A stretch of 59,709 nt of DNA from Acidimicrobiaceae bacterium (GTDB taxonomy: Bacteria > Actinomycetota > Acidimicrobiia > Acidimicrobiales > UBA8190): contig PLXQ01000056.1 in NCBI GenBank assembly GCA_003151475.1, positions 1-59,709 on the forward strand, given 5' to 3'. The translations under genes and the position numbers were made by a program. Positions 17,471 through 25,873 of this stretch are shown piece by piece (within the stretch, counting starts at the first letter, position 1; each line of letters starts with the position of its first letter). The notes below the pieces were generated by a model. The model made no database searches and was not told where the DNA came from. It worked only from the letters and a program-made list of their open reading frames with translations.

Positions 17471-18505
17471 TCAGTGGAGCGCCGTGACCGACAGGAAGTC
17501 GGCGTAGAAGAGTCCGAGGCCGAGGGCGGCGAAGAGGCCCCCGAGGATCCAGAAGCGCACGATCACCGTGGTCTCGGGCCAGCCCAGGAGCTCGAAATGG
17601 TGATGCAGGGGCGCCATCAGAAAGACCCGCCGTCCGAAAACCCGGTAGCTGATCACCTGGATCACCACCGACAGCGTGATGATCACGAACAGCCCCCCGA
17701 TCACCGGCAGAAGCAGCTGCAGGTTCATCTGCAGCGACAGAGCGGCCAGGCCGGCGCCGATGGCGAGAGAACCGGTGTCCCCCATGAAGATCCGGGCCGG
17801 TGCTGCGTTCCACCACAGGAATCCCAGACAGGCCCCGGCCAGGGCGATGGACGTGAGGGCCAGGTCCAGCGCGGCGGCCACGTGGTAGATGGATAAGTGA
17901 CGGAACTGCCAGTACCCGATGATGGCCAGGATGGCGAAACAGAACGTGGCCGAGCCCGAAGCCAGACCGTCGAGCCCGTCGGTGAGGTTCACGGCATTGG
18001 ACGTGCCCACCACCACGAACACCGCCCACACCAGCCAGCCGATACTCCCGAGATCGATCCCTATGGAATTCCAGCGCGTGAACGACAGGTGCGTGTCGAC
18101 CCCGGCCCAGTGCTCGGCGGCCAGGGCGAAGGCCAGCGCCACCAGGACCTGGGCGCCGAACTTGGCTCTTTTGTTCAGCCCCAGGCTCCTCTGGTGGCGC
18201 ACCTTGATCCAGTCGTCGACGAATCCGATCCCCGCCGAGCCGACCATCACCGCTATGACGAGAATGCCGGGACGGCTGAAAGCCACGTGGGTCCCGGCGT
18301 GGGCCAGTAAGTAGCCGACCACGCCGGCACCCACGAGGGCCACACCGCCCATGGTCGGCGTTCCCGCCTTCACCTGGTGCATGGACGGCCCGTCTTCACG
18401 GATCTGCTGACCGAGGCTCCGGCGCTTCAACCAGCCGATCAGAGACGGGGTCCCGAGCGCCGCCATCCACAGTGCGATGCCGCCCGACGCCATCAGGCTG
18501 ATCAC
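17471..18505 (-). CDS. mraY: Phospho-N-acetylmuramoyl-pentapeptide transferase
   Basis: MraY moves phospho-MurNAc-pentapeptide to undecaprenyl phosphate, making lipid I. The 344-residue membrane protein has about ten transmembrane segments. Catalytic signatures are DGPSMHQVKAGTPTMGG, GFVDDWIKV (the DD pair), NAVNLTDGLDGLASG, FMGDTGSLAIGA and the MAPLHHHFE histidine cluster. The GTG start overlaps the murE stop by four bases. In most bacteria murF would lie directly upstream; here it is missing. Confidence 0.97.
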   Translation of the reverse strand: MISLMASGGIALWMAALGTPSLIGWLKRRSLGQQIREDGPSMHQVKAGTPTMGGVALVGAGVVGYLLAHAGTHVAFSRPGILVIAVMVGSAGIGFVDDWIKVRHQRSLGLNKRAKFGAQVLVALAFALAAEHWAGVDTHLSFTRWNSIGIDLGSIGWLVWAVFVVVGTSNAVNLTDGLDGLASGSATFCFAILAIIGYWQFRHLSIYHVAAALDLALTSIALAGACLGFLWWNAAPARIFMGDTGSLAIGAGLAALSLQMNLQLLLPVIGGLFVIITLSVVIQVISYRVFGRRVFLMAPLHHHFELLGWPETTVIVRFWILGGLFAALGLGLFYADFLSVTALH

Positions 18506-19923
18506 GGCGTCATCTCCCGGTCGGGGAGCTCAGGGCGCCGGACGGCGGCGGCCGCCGCCAGCCGGTCGTCGAAGGGCAGACGTCGGTCGCCGATCTCGAT
18601 CACCGTCTCGTGACCCTTGCCGGCGATGAGAAGCACGTCACCGGGACGGGCCAGCTCGACGGCGCGGGCGATGGCCCGGGCCCGGTCCGGTTCGACGATC
18701 ACATCGGCGCCAGCGACGACACCGCCCCTGATGTCGTCGATGATGGCGGCCGGATCCTCATGGCGCGGATTGTCCGACGTGATCACGGTGACGTCGGCGG
18801 CGGCGGTGGCCACTGTCGCCATCAGCGGTCGTTTGGCTCGGTCCCGGTCTCCCCCGCAGCCGAACACGCACAGAACGCGTTTCGCTCCGGCCAGGCGCCG
18901 GGAGCTGTCGAGGGCCACCTCCAGTCCGTCGGGCGTGTGCGCGTAGTCGACCACCACGGTGAAGGGCGATCCGACATCGACCAGCTCGAATCGTCCGGGC
19001 ACGGGCCGGGCGCGGCCCAGACCCCGGACCACGGTGTCCTCGGCCACGCCGAGCGACAGCGCCGTGGTGGCGGCGGCCAAGGCGTTGGCCACGTGGTAGC
19101 TCCCGGTGAGCGCCAGCTCGACTTTGCGGCCTTTCCACACGAAGGTGGTGCGGCCCGGACCGGTGGCGACCTCGCTCGCATCGTCAGACGAGTACGTCAC
19201 GGCCGGGATCCTGACCGCATCGAGGAGCCGCCGACCCCAGCCGTCGTCGGTGTTGATGACGGCCAGCGCGGCGCGCTGTTCGTCGAACAACGACGCCTTG
19301 GCCCTGAAGTACGCCTCCATCGTCTCGTGGTGATCGAGATGGTCGTGGCTGAGGTTGGTGAACACCGCGGCGTCGAAACGGATGCCGTCGACCCGGGCCT
19401 GGGTGAGGGCGTGGGAGGACACCTCGATGGCGGCCGCCTTGCGCCCACCACGGCGGGCCTCGTCGAGGATCCGCTGGATAACGGGGGCTTCCGGTGTCGT
19501 CCTCGCCCCGTCCAGGGTCCCGATGACGGCGCACGGGGCCCCGTGCTCGTCGAGGATCGAGGCCAGAAGGTGGGTCACGGTCGTCTTGCCGTTGGTCCCG
19601 GTTACCCCGACGGTCAGGAGCGACCGGGCCGGGTTGTCATAGAAGGTGCAGGCCACCCGGGCCATCGACGGCCGGGCCCGACCCGGGGCCACCACGACCT
19701 GGGGCACGCGCAGGGGCAGGACGCGCTCGACCAGCAGGGCAACGGCACCGGCAGCGACGGCGGAGGCGGCGAAGTCGTGGCCATCGGAGTGCGAACCGGG
19801 GACACAGAAGAAGAGCGCGCCGGGGACAACGCTCCTGCTGTCGAGCTCGATCGACGTCACCTCGGTGTCGGCAGTGTCGCCGCGTGTCTCAGTGACCTCG
19901 ACTCCCTCGAACAAACGGTCCAT
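18502..19923 (-). CDS. murE: UDP-MurNAc-L-Ala-D-Glu--meso-diaminopimelate ligase
   Basis: MurE adds the third stem-peptide residue. The 473-residue product has P-loop GTNGKT (residues 109-114), the GTLDGARTTPEAPVIQ substrate block, the presumptive carbamoylated lysine K209 (FRAKASLF) and the motif DNPR at 384-387. That motif selects meso-diaminopimelate rather than lysine and agrees with the complete dap pathway in this window. The ATG at 19923 lies 31 bases after the ftsI stop. The stop overlaps the mraY start, leaving no room for murF. Confidence 0.96.
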   Translation of the reverse strand: MDRLFEGVEVTETRGDTADTEVTSIELDSRSVVPGALFFCVPGSHSDGHDFAASAVAAGAVALLVERVLPLRVPQVVVAPGRARPSMARVACTFYDNPARSLLTVGVTGTNGKTTVTHLLASILDEHGAPCAVIGTLDGARTTPEAPVIQRILDEARRGGRKAAAIEVSSHALTQARVDGIRFDAAVFTNLSHDHLDHHETMEAYFRAKASLFDEQRAALAVINTDDGWGRRLLDAVRIPAVTYSSDDASEVATGPGRTTFVWKGRKVELALTGSYHVANALAAATTALSLGVAEDTVVRGLGRARPVPGRFELVDVGSPFTVVVDYAHTPDGLEVALDSSRRLAGAKRVLCVFGCGGDRDRAKRPLMATVATAAADVTVITSDNPRHEDPAAIIDDIRGGVVAGADVIVEPDRARAIARAVELARPGDVLLIAGKGHETVIEIGDRRLPFDDRLAAAAAVRRPELPDREMTP

Positions 19924-19954
19924 GCGCACAGTCGGGGTCCCGCCGCCGGACGGA

Positions 19955-22516
19955 TCACGGCCTTTCCGTGGTGCGCCTGACCGCGGCGTTGATCGTACCC
20001 GGGCTCTCAGGCACGGCCGTTGCTTTCGCCTTGGCTGCCGTCGTGCCCGCCGTTCCCGGAGCGGTTGTCGCTGTGGGGGTGGGGGTGGCCACTGACGGCG
20101 GTGGAGGGAACTGGACAGCCGTTGGGCTCCCTCCGGTGGTGCCGCCGCCGGGCGACGTCGGGATGTCGTACCGATGAAGCGCATACTGCATGACCTCGGA
20201 GAACACCGGGGCAGCGACGGTCCCGCCGTAGATCGGCTGAGGCCGGTTGAGGACCACGATGGTCGACAGAGCGGGATTCTCGGCCGGGGCGAAACCGGCG
20301 AAAGTGGCCATGTAGGCGCCCGGGATATAGCCGCCGTGGACAGGGTCGGGGATCTGGGCGGTTCCCGTCTTGCCGGCCACGGTGTACCCCGGAACGCCGG
20401 CAGCCACGGCGGTACCGTCCTGCACCACCTGCTCCATCATGGTCGTGAGCTCGGAGGACACCGTCGTCGACAGCGCTCTGTGGGTGGCATGCGACTTTGT
20501 CCGGGTCAGGGTTCCGTTATCGGCGATCGTGGCCTGGACCAGGCGGGGCGGCACGTAGACGCCGCCCGTGGCCACCGTGTTGACCATATCCAGAACCTGC
20601 TGGGCGGTGACGGCGTCGTCCTGGCCGATGGGGGTGGACCCGATGTCGGAACCGGTCCAGACTTTGGGATTGCTCTTCACCAGCCCGGCCGATTCGGCCG
20701 GATAGTTGAGACCGGTGGGCTGACCGAAACCGAGGGTCTGGATCTGCTTGGCCAGTCGGCTCTTCCCCAGTCGCTGGGCGATCTCGATCGTTCCGATGTT
20801 CGACGACTGCGCCAGGATCTGCGTCGCCGACAGCTGCTCGGTGGCATGGGACTCGGCGTCGTGGAACACCCAGTTACCGATGTTCAAGCTGTTGGGAACG
20901 GTGAAGACCTGAGCGGGGGTGATGATCCCGTCCTGCAACGCAGCCGAGAACGGCACCACTTTGAACACCGACCCCGGTTCATAGACCTGGGTCAGCGCCA
21001 GGTTCTGCGGTGCCTCCATGGCCTGCTTCGTGGCCGGATCAACCACCATGTTGGCCATGGCCAGGATGTCCCCGGTGTGCGAGTTCATGACGATCACAGA
21101 ACCGCTCTCTGCGTGCGACGTCGTGATCTCGGTGCCGAGTGCCTGTTCGGCCACATACTGAAGGGGCTCGTCCAGCGTCAGCTCGATGCTCGTCCCCGGC
21201 GCTGAAGGCGACAACTGCGTCGTCCCTCCCGGGAGGGCCACCCCGCCCGGTGACCGCTCGATCTTCTCGGTCCCACTCTGGCCCCCGAGCAGGCTGTTGT
21301 ACTCGTACTCGAGTCCCGCCTGGCCCGTCCCCTCGGCCCCCACCTGTCCCACCACCGGCGACGCCAGCTGGCCGGCCGGGTCGACCCGTTCGGTATCGGG
21401 CAGAAGGTTGATACCGACGAGATTCAGGTTCCCGACCTTCTTGGCCTCGGTATCGCCCACCTTGTGCGCCAGGTAGACGAAGCCTGAGTTCTCGGTCAGT
21501 TCCTTGCGCAACGTGCCCTGCGACACCCCGAGCGCAGGTGAGAGAGCGGCCGCCTCGGTCTTCGGATGCTTGATCAGAAAGGGGTCGGCCACGATCGTGG
21601 TCCGGGGCACGGACGTGGCGAGCACAGCGCCGTCGCGATCGAAGATTCCCCCTCTGGTGGCGGGAACCTGCACCGTGCTCGTCACTTCGGCGGCGCCCAG
21701 AGACGAATAGTGCCCGCCGGAGAGACCCTGGACCATGACGAGACGGGCGGCGATGACCAAGAAGACGACGATCACCATGATCCGGACGACGCCGAGGCGT
21801 CGGCGCGGGACCGGGCCAACGACCTTCGGGGTGGTCCCCGCCTGGGAGCCCTGTACGGGGGCGCGTCTCTCGTATCCCCGCCTTCGGCTGCGGCGCGAGC
21901 CCTTATGGTCTGACGTCTTCTTGGCCGCCGGACCGGTGACGACACCACCGGCGGTGGCGCGGCCGGCGGCGGTGGCGCGCCCGGAGCCCACACGACCGGA
22001 TGCGAAGGAACGCGCCGCTTTGCGCTCGGCTCGACGACTGGACAACTTCGAACGCGACGGTGCTGACCGCACCGCCAGCAGCGCTCGATCGGATCGCCGG
22101 GCGGCGCGGCGGGCCGCCAACTTCGAACGTCTCGGAGCCGGGCGACCCCCAGGCGTGAGCCGACGCGCCGGCGCCGACCGACCGGCGGGGGCGGACAGAC
22201 GCGGCGATGCGGACCGGCGCGACGGAGCAGGCCGACGCGCCGGAGATGTCTGGCCCGACCGCACCGGGCGGCCGGCCGAAATTCTCCGATCAGACCGCCG
22301 GGCGGCGCGGCGGGCCGCCAATTTCGACCGCTTGGGCGCCGGGCGGGCCGACGGGGCTGACCGAACCGAACGACCACCGCTGACGGTACGACTCGAGGCG
22401 ATGGTCCGATGGGCGGGAGCACGGCGACGGGATACGACGGTACGACCGGACCCGAGCCCACGGCGCCGACCCCGGCGCACCGTTACTGACGGCGGACGCG
22501 CCTGACGGACGCTCAT
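19955..22516 (-). CDS. ftsI: Septal transpeptidase FtsI/PBP3 with a long Arg-rich repeat N-terminus
   Basis: This class B penicillin-binding protein cross-links septal peptidoglycan with FtsW. The 853-residue product is about 200 longer than usual. Residues 1-240 are cytosolic, Arg/Ser/Ala/Pro-rich and contain RSKLAARRAARRSDR twice (63-77 and 130-144) plus a degenerate third copy (155-169). One transmembrane segment spans about 243-263, followed by the PBP dimerisation domain (ATRGGIFDRDG). The transpeptidase has SVFK (516-519), SSN (571-573) and KTG (716-718). The tail after about 780 is Pro/Thr/Ala-rich. Its ATG overlaps the ftsL stop. The N-terminus could bind nucleic acid or anionic membrane (inference). 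Confidence 0.96.
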   Translation of the reverse strand: MSVRQARPPSVTVRRGRRRGLGSGRTVVSRRRAPAHRTIASSRTVSGGRSVRSAPSARPAPKRSKLAARRAARRSDRRISAGRPVRSGQTSPARRPAPSRRSASPRLSAPAGRSAPARRLTPGGRPAPRRSKLAARRAARRSDRALLAVRSAPSRSKLSSRRAERKAARSFASGRVGSGRATAAGRATAGGVVTGPAAKKTSDHKGSRRSRRRGYERRAPVQGSQAGTTPKVVGPVPRRRLGVVRIMVIVVFLVIAARLVMVQGLSGGHYSSLGAAEVTSTVQVPATRGGIFDRDGAVLATSVPRTTIVADPFLIKHPKTEAAALSPALGVSQGTLRKELTENSGFVYLAHKVGDTEAKKVGNLNLVGINLLPDTERVDPAGQLASPVVGQVGAEGTGQAGLEYEYNSLLGGQSGTEKIERSPGGVALPGGTTQLSPSAPGTSIELTLDEPLQYVAEQALGTEITTSHAESGSVIVMNSHTGDILAMANMVVDPATKQAMEAPQNLALTQVYEPGSVFKVVPFSAALQDGIITPAQVFTVPNSLNIGNWVFHDAESHATEQLSATQILAQSSNIGTIEIAQRLGKSRLAKQIQTLGFGQPTGLNYPAESAGLVKSNPKVWTGSDIGSTPIGQDDAVTAQQVLDMVNTVATGGVYVPPRLVQATIADNGTLTRTKSHATHRALSTTVSSELTTMMEQVVQDGTAVAAGVPGYTVAGKTGTAQIPDPVHGGYIPGAYMATFAGFAPAENPALSTIVVLNRPQPIYGGTVAAPVFSEVMQYALHRYDIPTSPGGGTTGGSPTAVQFPPPPSVATPTPTATTAPGTAGTTAAKAKATAVPESPGTINAAVRRTTERP
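22095..22321. repeat. Direct repeat in the ftsI N-terminal coding region
   Basis: A 26-base GC-rich segment at 22095-22120 recurs at 22296-22321, 201 bases (67 codons) away. It encodes the two exact copies of the Arg-rich RSKLAARRAARRSDR element. Flanking codons are similar but diverged, so this looks like an older internal duplication. Confidence 0.8.
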
Positions 22517-22995
22517 TTACCACCGGCTCCGGCCGCTGGGGCAGAAGTGCCTTGGCGCGCCGGGGCGGTGGCCCGTACACGAGTGGACGAATTGCGGGCC
22601 CGGTGAGTGGTGCTGGTCGGCACCGTCACTTGCGGCAGGTCCGTGACTTGGCTGGGAACAGTAAGCCCCTGTCGTTGGGCGGCACTCACCACGTGCGAGG
22701 GGTTCGAGAGTTGGGCCACCCGCAGTTCCAGGTTGTGGTGCTCCCCCGCCTGGACCGCCAGTCGGGCCTGAACCTGGCTCAGGCGAACCTGCTGCTGCGT
22801 CATGTACGCCTCGGTAGCGGCCGCGAAAAGAAGGCTGCCGACTACCAGAGCGGCGGCGATGACCAACGTGGGGCGGATCGACGAGAGGGCCCGTCGACGC
22901 GTCGGCGGCCCGACGACTTCAAGGCGGGGGCGGCGATCGCCGACAGGGCCGCGACTCGGTGCCGGCGCCCGCCGGGTGGCGGAAGCGGTCGCCAT
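22513..22995 (-). CDS. ftsL: FtsL-like septum protein
   Basis: This is a 160-residue bitopic protein. It has a basic cytoplasmic N-terminus, one transmembrane helix at about residues 45-62 (LVIAAALVVGSLLFAAAT) and an extracytoplasmic coiled coil (QQQVRLSQVQARLAVQAGEHHNLELRVAQL), ending in a Thr/Ala/Arg-rich tail. Sequence identity in this family is always low. The call rests on topology, size and position between rsmH and ftsI. The ATG overlaps the rsmH stop as TGATG. FtsL bridges FtsQ/DivIC and FtsI/FtsW in the divisome. Confidence 0.8.
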   Translation of the reverse strand: MATASATRRAPAPSRGPVGDRRPRLEVVGPPTRRRALSSIRPTLVIAAALVVGSLLFAAATEAYMTQQQVRLSQVQARLAVQAGEHHNLELRVAQLSNPSHVVSAAQRQGLTVPSQVTDLPQVTVPTSTTHRARNSSTRVRATAPARQGTSAPAAGAGGK

Positions 22996-23981
22996 CAGCT
23001 CCGGTCCCCTGTGGTCGTGTCCCCACCTGTGGCCGGAACCGGGTCGAGACGTTCGATGGCCCGCAGTCGGGCGCTTTCGGCCCGGCGGTTCCTCGCACGT
23101 TCCTCCGGCGTGGGCCGGCGAGCACCACGGAACACAAGGCGACCCACGGGCACGGCACCGCAGGCACACGGCAGACCGGGCGGGCAGACGCAGCCGCCCG
23201 TCTCGGCCTCGGAGAAAGCGGCCTTGACGATTCGATCCTCTCCTGAGTGGTAGGAGATGGCCACGCAGCGCCCCCGGGGGGCGAGGATGTCGATGGCGGT
23301 GGGCACAGCGTCGGCCAGGAGATCGAGCTCGTCATTGACGGCGATCCGCACCGCCTGGAACACGCGCTTGGCCGGGTGGCCACCGGTTCGGCGCGTGGCG
23401 GCGGGTATGGCGGCGCGGACGGTATCGGCGAACTGCGCCGTCGAAGTGAACGGTCGGCCGGCCACCACGGCCCGGGCGATCCGGGTGGCGAAACGGCCCT
23501 CACCGTTCGCGGCGAACAGCCGGCTGAGTGCATCGACCGACCACGTGTTCACCACGTCGGCGGCCGATGGACCGTCGGTGGGGTCCATCCGCATGTCGAG
23601 TGGTCCGTCGTGTCGATAGGAGAAGCCCCGCTCGGCCCTGTCGAGCTGGGGTGAGCTCACGCCGAGATCGAAAAGGACACCGGTCACCGGATCGTCAGAA
23701 GCGCCGGCTTCACTCGCCATCTCGTCGGCCAGGCTGGTGAAAGGAGCGTGGCGCAGCGACGCCCGGTCCCCGAATTCCGCCAAGGCCTCACTGGCGGCGG
23801 AGACGGCGTCGGGATCACGGTCGATGCCGAGAATCCGGAGATGGGGATGGGCTTCGAGCAGAGCGCGGGCGTGCCCGCCGCCCCCCACCGTGGCGTCGAT
23901 GACGACACCGGGTGGCACGGGCGCAAACAACGCCACCACCTCGGCAACCATGACCGGCTCGTGTTCGAACACCTGGCGCAT
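22995..23981 (-). CDS. rsmH: 16S rRNA (cytosine-1402-N4)-methyltransferase RsmH (MraW)
   Basis: RsmH methylates C1402 of 16S rRNA in the ribosomal P site. The 328-residue product begins with the conserved FEHEPVMVAEVV and has the SAM-binding motif DATVGGGGHARALL. It also has FDLGVSSPQLD, RGFSYRHDGPLDMRMD, GEGRFATRIARAVV and ISYHSGEDRIVK. The ATG at 23981 is preceded by GAGGGG. A longer form from 24188 would add 69 Ser/Glu/Pro-rich residues and cannot be excluded. It lies downstream of mraZ in the same operon. Confidence 0.95.
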   Translation of the reverse strand: MRQVFEHEPVMVAEVVALFAPVPPGVVIDATVGGGGHARALLEAHPHLRILGIDRDPDAVSAASEALAEFGDRASLRHAPFTSLADEMASEAGASDDPVTGVLFDLGVSSPQLDRAERGFSYRHDGPLDMRMDPTDGPSAADVVNTWSVDALSRLFAANGEGRFATRIARAVVAGRPFTSTAQFADTVRAAIPAATRRTGGHPAKRVFQAVRIAVNDELDLLADAVPTAIDILAPRGRCVAISYHSGEDRIVKAAFSEAETGGCVCPPGLPCACGAVPVGRLVFRGARRPTPEERARNRRAESARLRAIERLDPVPATGGDTTTGDRS

Positions 23982-24244
23982 CCGCAGCCCCTCGACCGGC
24001 GGAATGCCGTCGGGAGGGTTGCTCCTGCGACTCGGTTGGAAGCGGGCGGAGGAGGAGTCTTCCACCGAACCAGCCGAGGGGCTGCGCATGGGCCTGGTGT
24101 CACCGTGAGCTTCTGCGTGTCCTTCTGGGTCCTGCCGTGACGGGATCTCTCGACCACTCCTCTCGTCGAACGATGACTCTTCTGTCATCGCTGTGACCGA
24201 ACCGCAAGGCCCGCAGACGTCACTGCGCAGACCTACGACGGCGG

Positions 24245-24664
24245 TCAATCGTCCATGCCCTCGCTCAGTCGCTGGGCCTCCGGTCCCACGATCTCCTCCC
24301 ACTTCGGCGGAGACCAGAGCTCCACCCGGTCGTTGGCTCCGAGCACCAGGACGTCGCCCTGGAGTTCGGCGTATTGACGAAGGTGTGCCGGAATGGCCAT
24401 CCGGCCCTGCCGGTCGATGTCGACCTCCTGCGATGCCGATGCCCACATCCGGGCCAAGTTGCGGTCCCGACGGCTCTGCGTGGCCCTCTCCTGCATCTGC
24501 TGGCCCTGGATCTCGAATTCGGCCGGAGTCCACAACGCCAAGCAGCCGTCGAGGTGCTGCGTCAGGTACCCCCCGACCACAAAGGGGGCGCGGAACTTCG
24601 CCGGCAGGATCACTCGACCCTTGCCGTCGAGCGTGTGCTCGTACCTCCCGAAGAACCGATCCAT
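24245..24664 (-). CDS. mraZ: Transcriptional regulator MraZ
   Basis: MraZ is a ring-forming DNA-binding protein that represses its own division and cell-wall operon. The 139-residue product has the two tandem SpoVT-AbrB-like half-domains with their DxxxR motifs: DGKGRVILPAKFR (near residue 13) and DRQGRMAIPAHLR (near residue 83). The ATG at 24664 is where family similarity starts. It is the first gene of the 19-kb cluster, and its expected operator is visible directly upstream. Confidence 0.95.
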   Translation of the reverse strand: MDRFFGRYEHTLDGKGRVILPAKFRAPFVVGGYLTQHLDGCLALWTPAEFEIQGQQMQERATQSRRDRNLARMWASASQEVDIDRQGRMAIPAHLRQYAELQGDVLVLGANDRVELWSPPKWEEIVGPEAQRLSEGMDD

Positions 24665-24736
24665 TCCTGCGGACTCCCACGGGGCTCCCCCGTCCTCCGG
24701 CGACCCCCATCGATGCCGCCGCCACTCCCCTACGAA

Positions 24737-24770
24737 CCACTTCGCGCCACCATACGCCACACACCCCCAC
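24737..24770 (-). promoter_or_regulatory. MraZ operator: four GTGG boxes at 10-bp spacing
   Basis: On the minus strand GTGG occurs at 24767-24770, 24757-24760, 24747-24750 and 24737-24740, each separated by exactly six bases. This matches the known MraZ-box design, short G-rich repeats once per helical turn. The boxes cover the spacer, the -10 element and the predicted start of transcription, so binding would block RNA polymerase. Confidence 0.8.
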
Positions 24771-24777
24771 CCGTCAA
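24749..24777 (-). promoter_or_regulatory. Promoter of the mraZ division and cell-wall operon
   Basis: TTGACG (24772-24777) and TATGGT (24749-24754) are separated by 17 bases. Transcription would start near 24742, about 78 bases before the mraZ ATG. It overlaps the four GTGG boxes. Confidence 0.75.
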
Positions 24778-25080
24778 CACACTTACCCCCCACCGTGGGC
24801 GTGCGCGCGGCCCTCGCCAGGCTCATGGACCAGGCGTCTCCACCGCCTCGACAGGCGTCTCCGAGGTCGATTTCCGGACCGCCGATCCACCGTTCGCCCC
24901 TTGAGCGCAGCGCCGAGGGGTGGTTCGTCGTGTCGAGCCCTCAGCCCGGCGGCCGCATGCTGCCGCGGTGTGTTCGTCGCTCGGCATGCGCGGTGTCTCT
25001 CCTCAGCGATGTGACGTCAGCTCCGAGTTGGGAGCCGGCGCCACATCCGCCTACTGACAGCGCTAAGAGTCGGCGCCGAC
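24778..25080. other. Gene-free stretch between the mraZ promoter and lplA
   Basis: About 300 bases upstream of the mraZ promoter and downstream of the lplA-like gene. Open frames here have no recognisable content and no codon bias. I see only short local repeats (ggcgtctcc-type near 24832 and 24855) and no convincing intrinsic terminator. Confidence 0.5.
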
Positions 25081-25155
25081 GGCGGGTAGAGCGGCGATGT
25101 CTGTCAGACGGCGGGTAGAGCGGCGATGTCTGTCAGACGGCGGGTAGAGCGGCGA
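25081..25155. repeat. 29-bp tandem repeat across the 3' end of the lplA-like gene
   Basis: Two identical 29-base units (25081-25109 and 25110-25138) are followed by a partial third copy to about 25155. The repeat includes the last codons (ALPAV) and stop of the lplA-like gene, so the gene's 3' end has been duplicated beyond its stop. There are too few copies and no distinct spacers, so it is not CRISPR. Confidence 0.85.
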
Positions 25156-25873
25156 TGACGGCGTCCTCGACGACGCCGATCAGCTCGACATCGGTAACAC
25201 CGGACAACGAGGGGATCAGGGAGCGCAGACCAAGCGCGGCATCTTCCAACTGCCGACGCGCGTCGTCGGCACCCTCGACGTTGAGCAAGGCGAGCAACGG
25301 GTCCGGATCCCACCTCAGCGGCGCACTGGTGTGAAAGCGCGCGCCCCGACGGGTCCGACGCTGCGCGAGCCCCATCACCTTGGCGCGATGGGTGCCCGCC
25401 GCTCCGAGATGGACTTCGCCGGGACCGAGTCCGGCGAAGCAGACAAGGTCGGACAGCACGCCACGCGTGGCTCGGCCGCGATGCACCGACAGAGAATCGA
25501 CGCCGAGGCTTTCGAGCGCGACCACCCAGGTCTCGCCCAGCCACAAGGCGGCTCCGATGACGTCGTCCTCCCAGAGCTCCTCCGCCCGGGGCACCCAGAC
25601 GTCGATCCAGACCTGGGCGTCGGGGGCGACGAGGACGGCTCCACCTCCGGTCGTCCGCCGGATGACGTCGATTCCCATGTCGGCGGCTCGGCGTTCGTCG
25701 ATCTTGGTGAGGTCCTGGGTGCTTCCGAGCACGAGCGCCTGGCGCTTATCCACCCGACTGGCGCGCAGCACCGGCGCGTCATCACCCGCGTCGGGCGGCC
25801 ATTCGTCGAGCAGGGTGGCGGGCGAAGCCGTGGACCGCTCGACGCGCCAGCCGGTCGACCGACGCGCTGTCAC
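25133..25873 (-). CDS. Lipoate-protein ligase A-like protein (BPL/LplA/LipB family)
   Basis: This 246-residue protein has the lipoyl/biotinyl ligase fold. RRTTGGGAVLV matches the RRxxGGG(A)V substrate-loop motif. HRAKVMGLAQRR provides the conserved lysine that in LplA contacts lipoyl-AMP. The C-terminal part is short, without the full LplA accessory domain. It may attach lipoate or octanoate or act as an amidotransferase; substrate cannot be assigned. The GTG at 25873 overlaps the HNH stop. The last residues ALPAV and the stop lie in a tandem repeat. Confidence 0.75.
   Translation of the reverse strand: MTARRSTGWRVERSTASPATLLDEWPPDAGDDAPVLRASRVDKRQALVLGSTQDLTKIDERRAADMGIDVIRRTTGGGAVLVAPDAQVWIDVWVPRAEELWEDDVIGAALWLGETWVVALESLGVDSLSVHRGRATRGVLSDLVCFAGLGPGEVHLGAAGTHRAKVMGLAQRRTRRGARFHTSAPLRWDPDPLLALLNVEGADDARRQLEDAALGLRSLIPSLSGVTDVELIGVVEDAVIAALPAV

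Noticed and set aside
23982..24188. N-terminal extension of RsmH from the ATG at 24188
   Set aside because: The 69 added residues are low-complexity and not part of the family. The ATG at 23981 has a good ribosome site. Kept only as an alternative.
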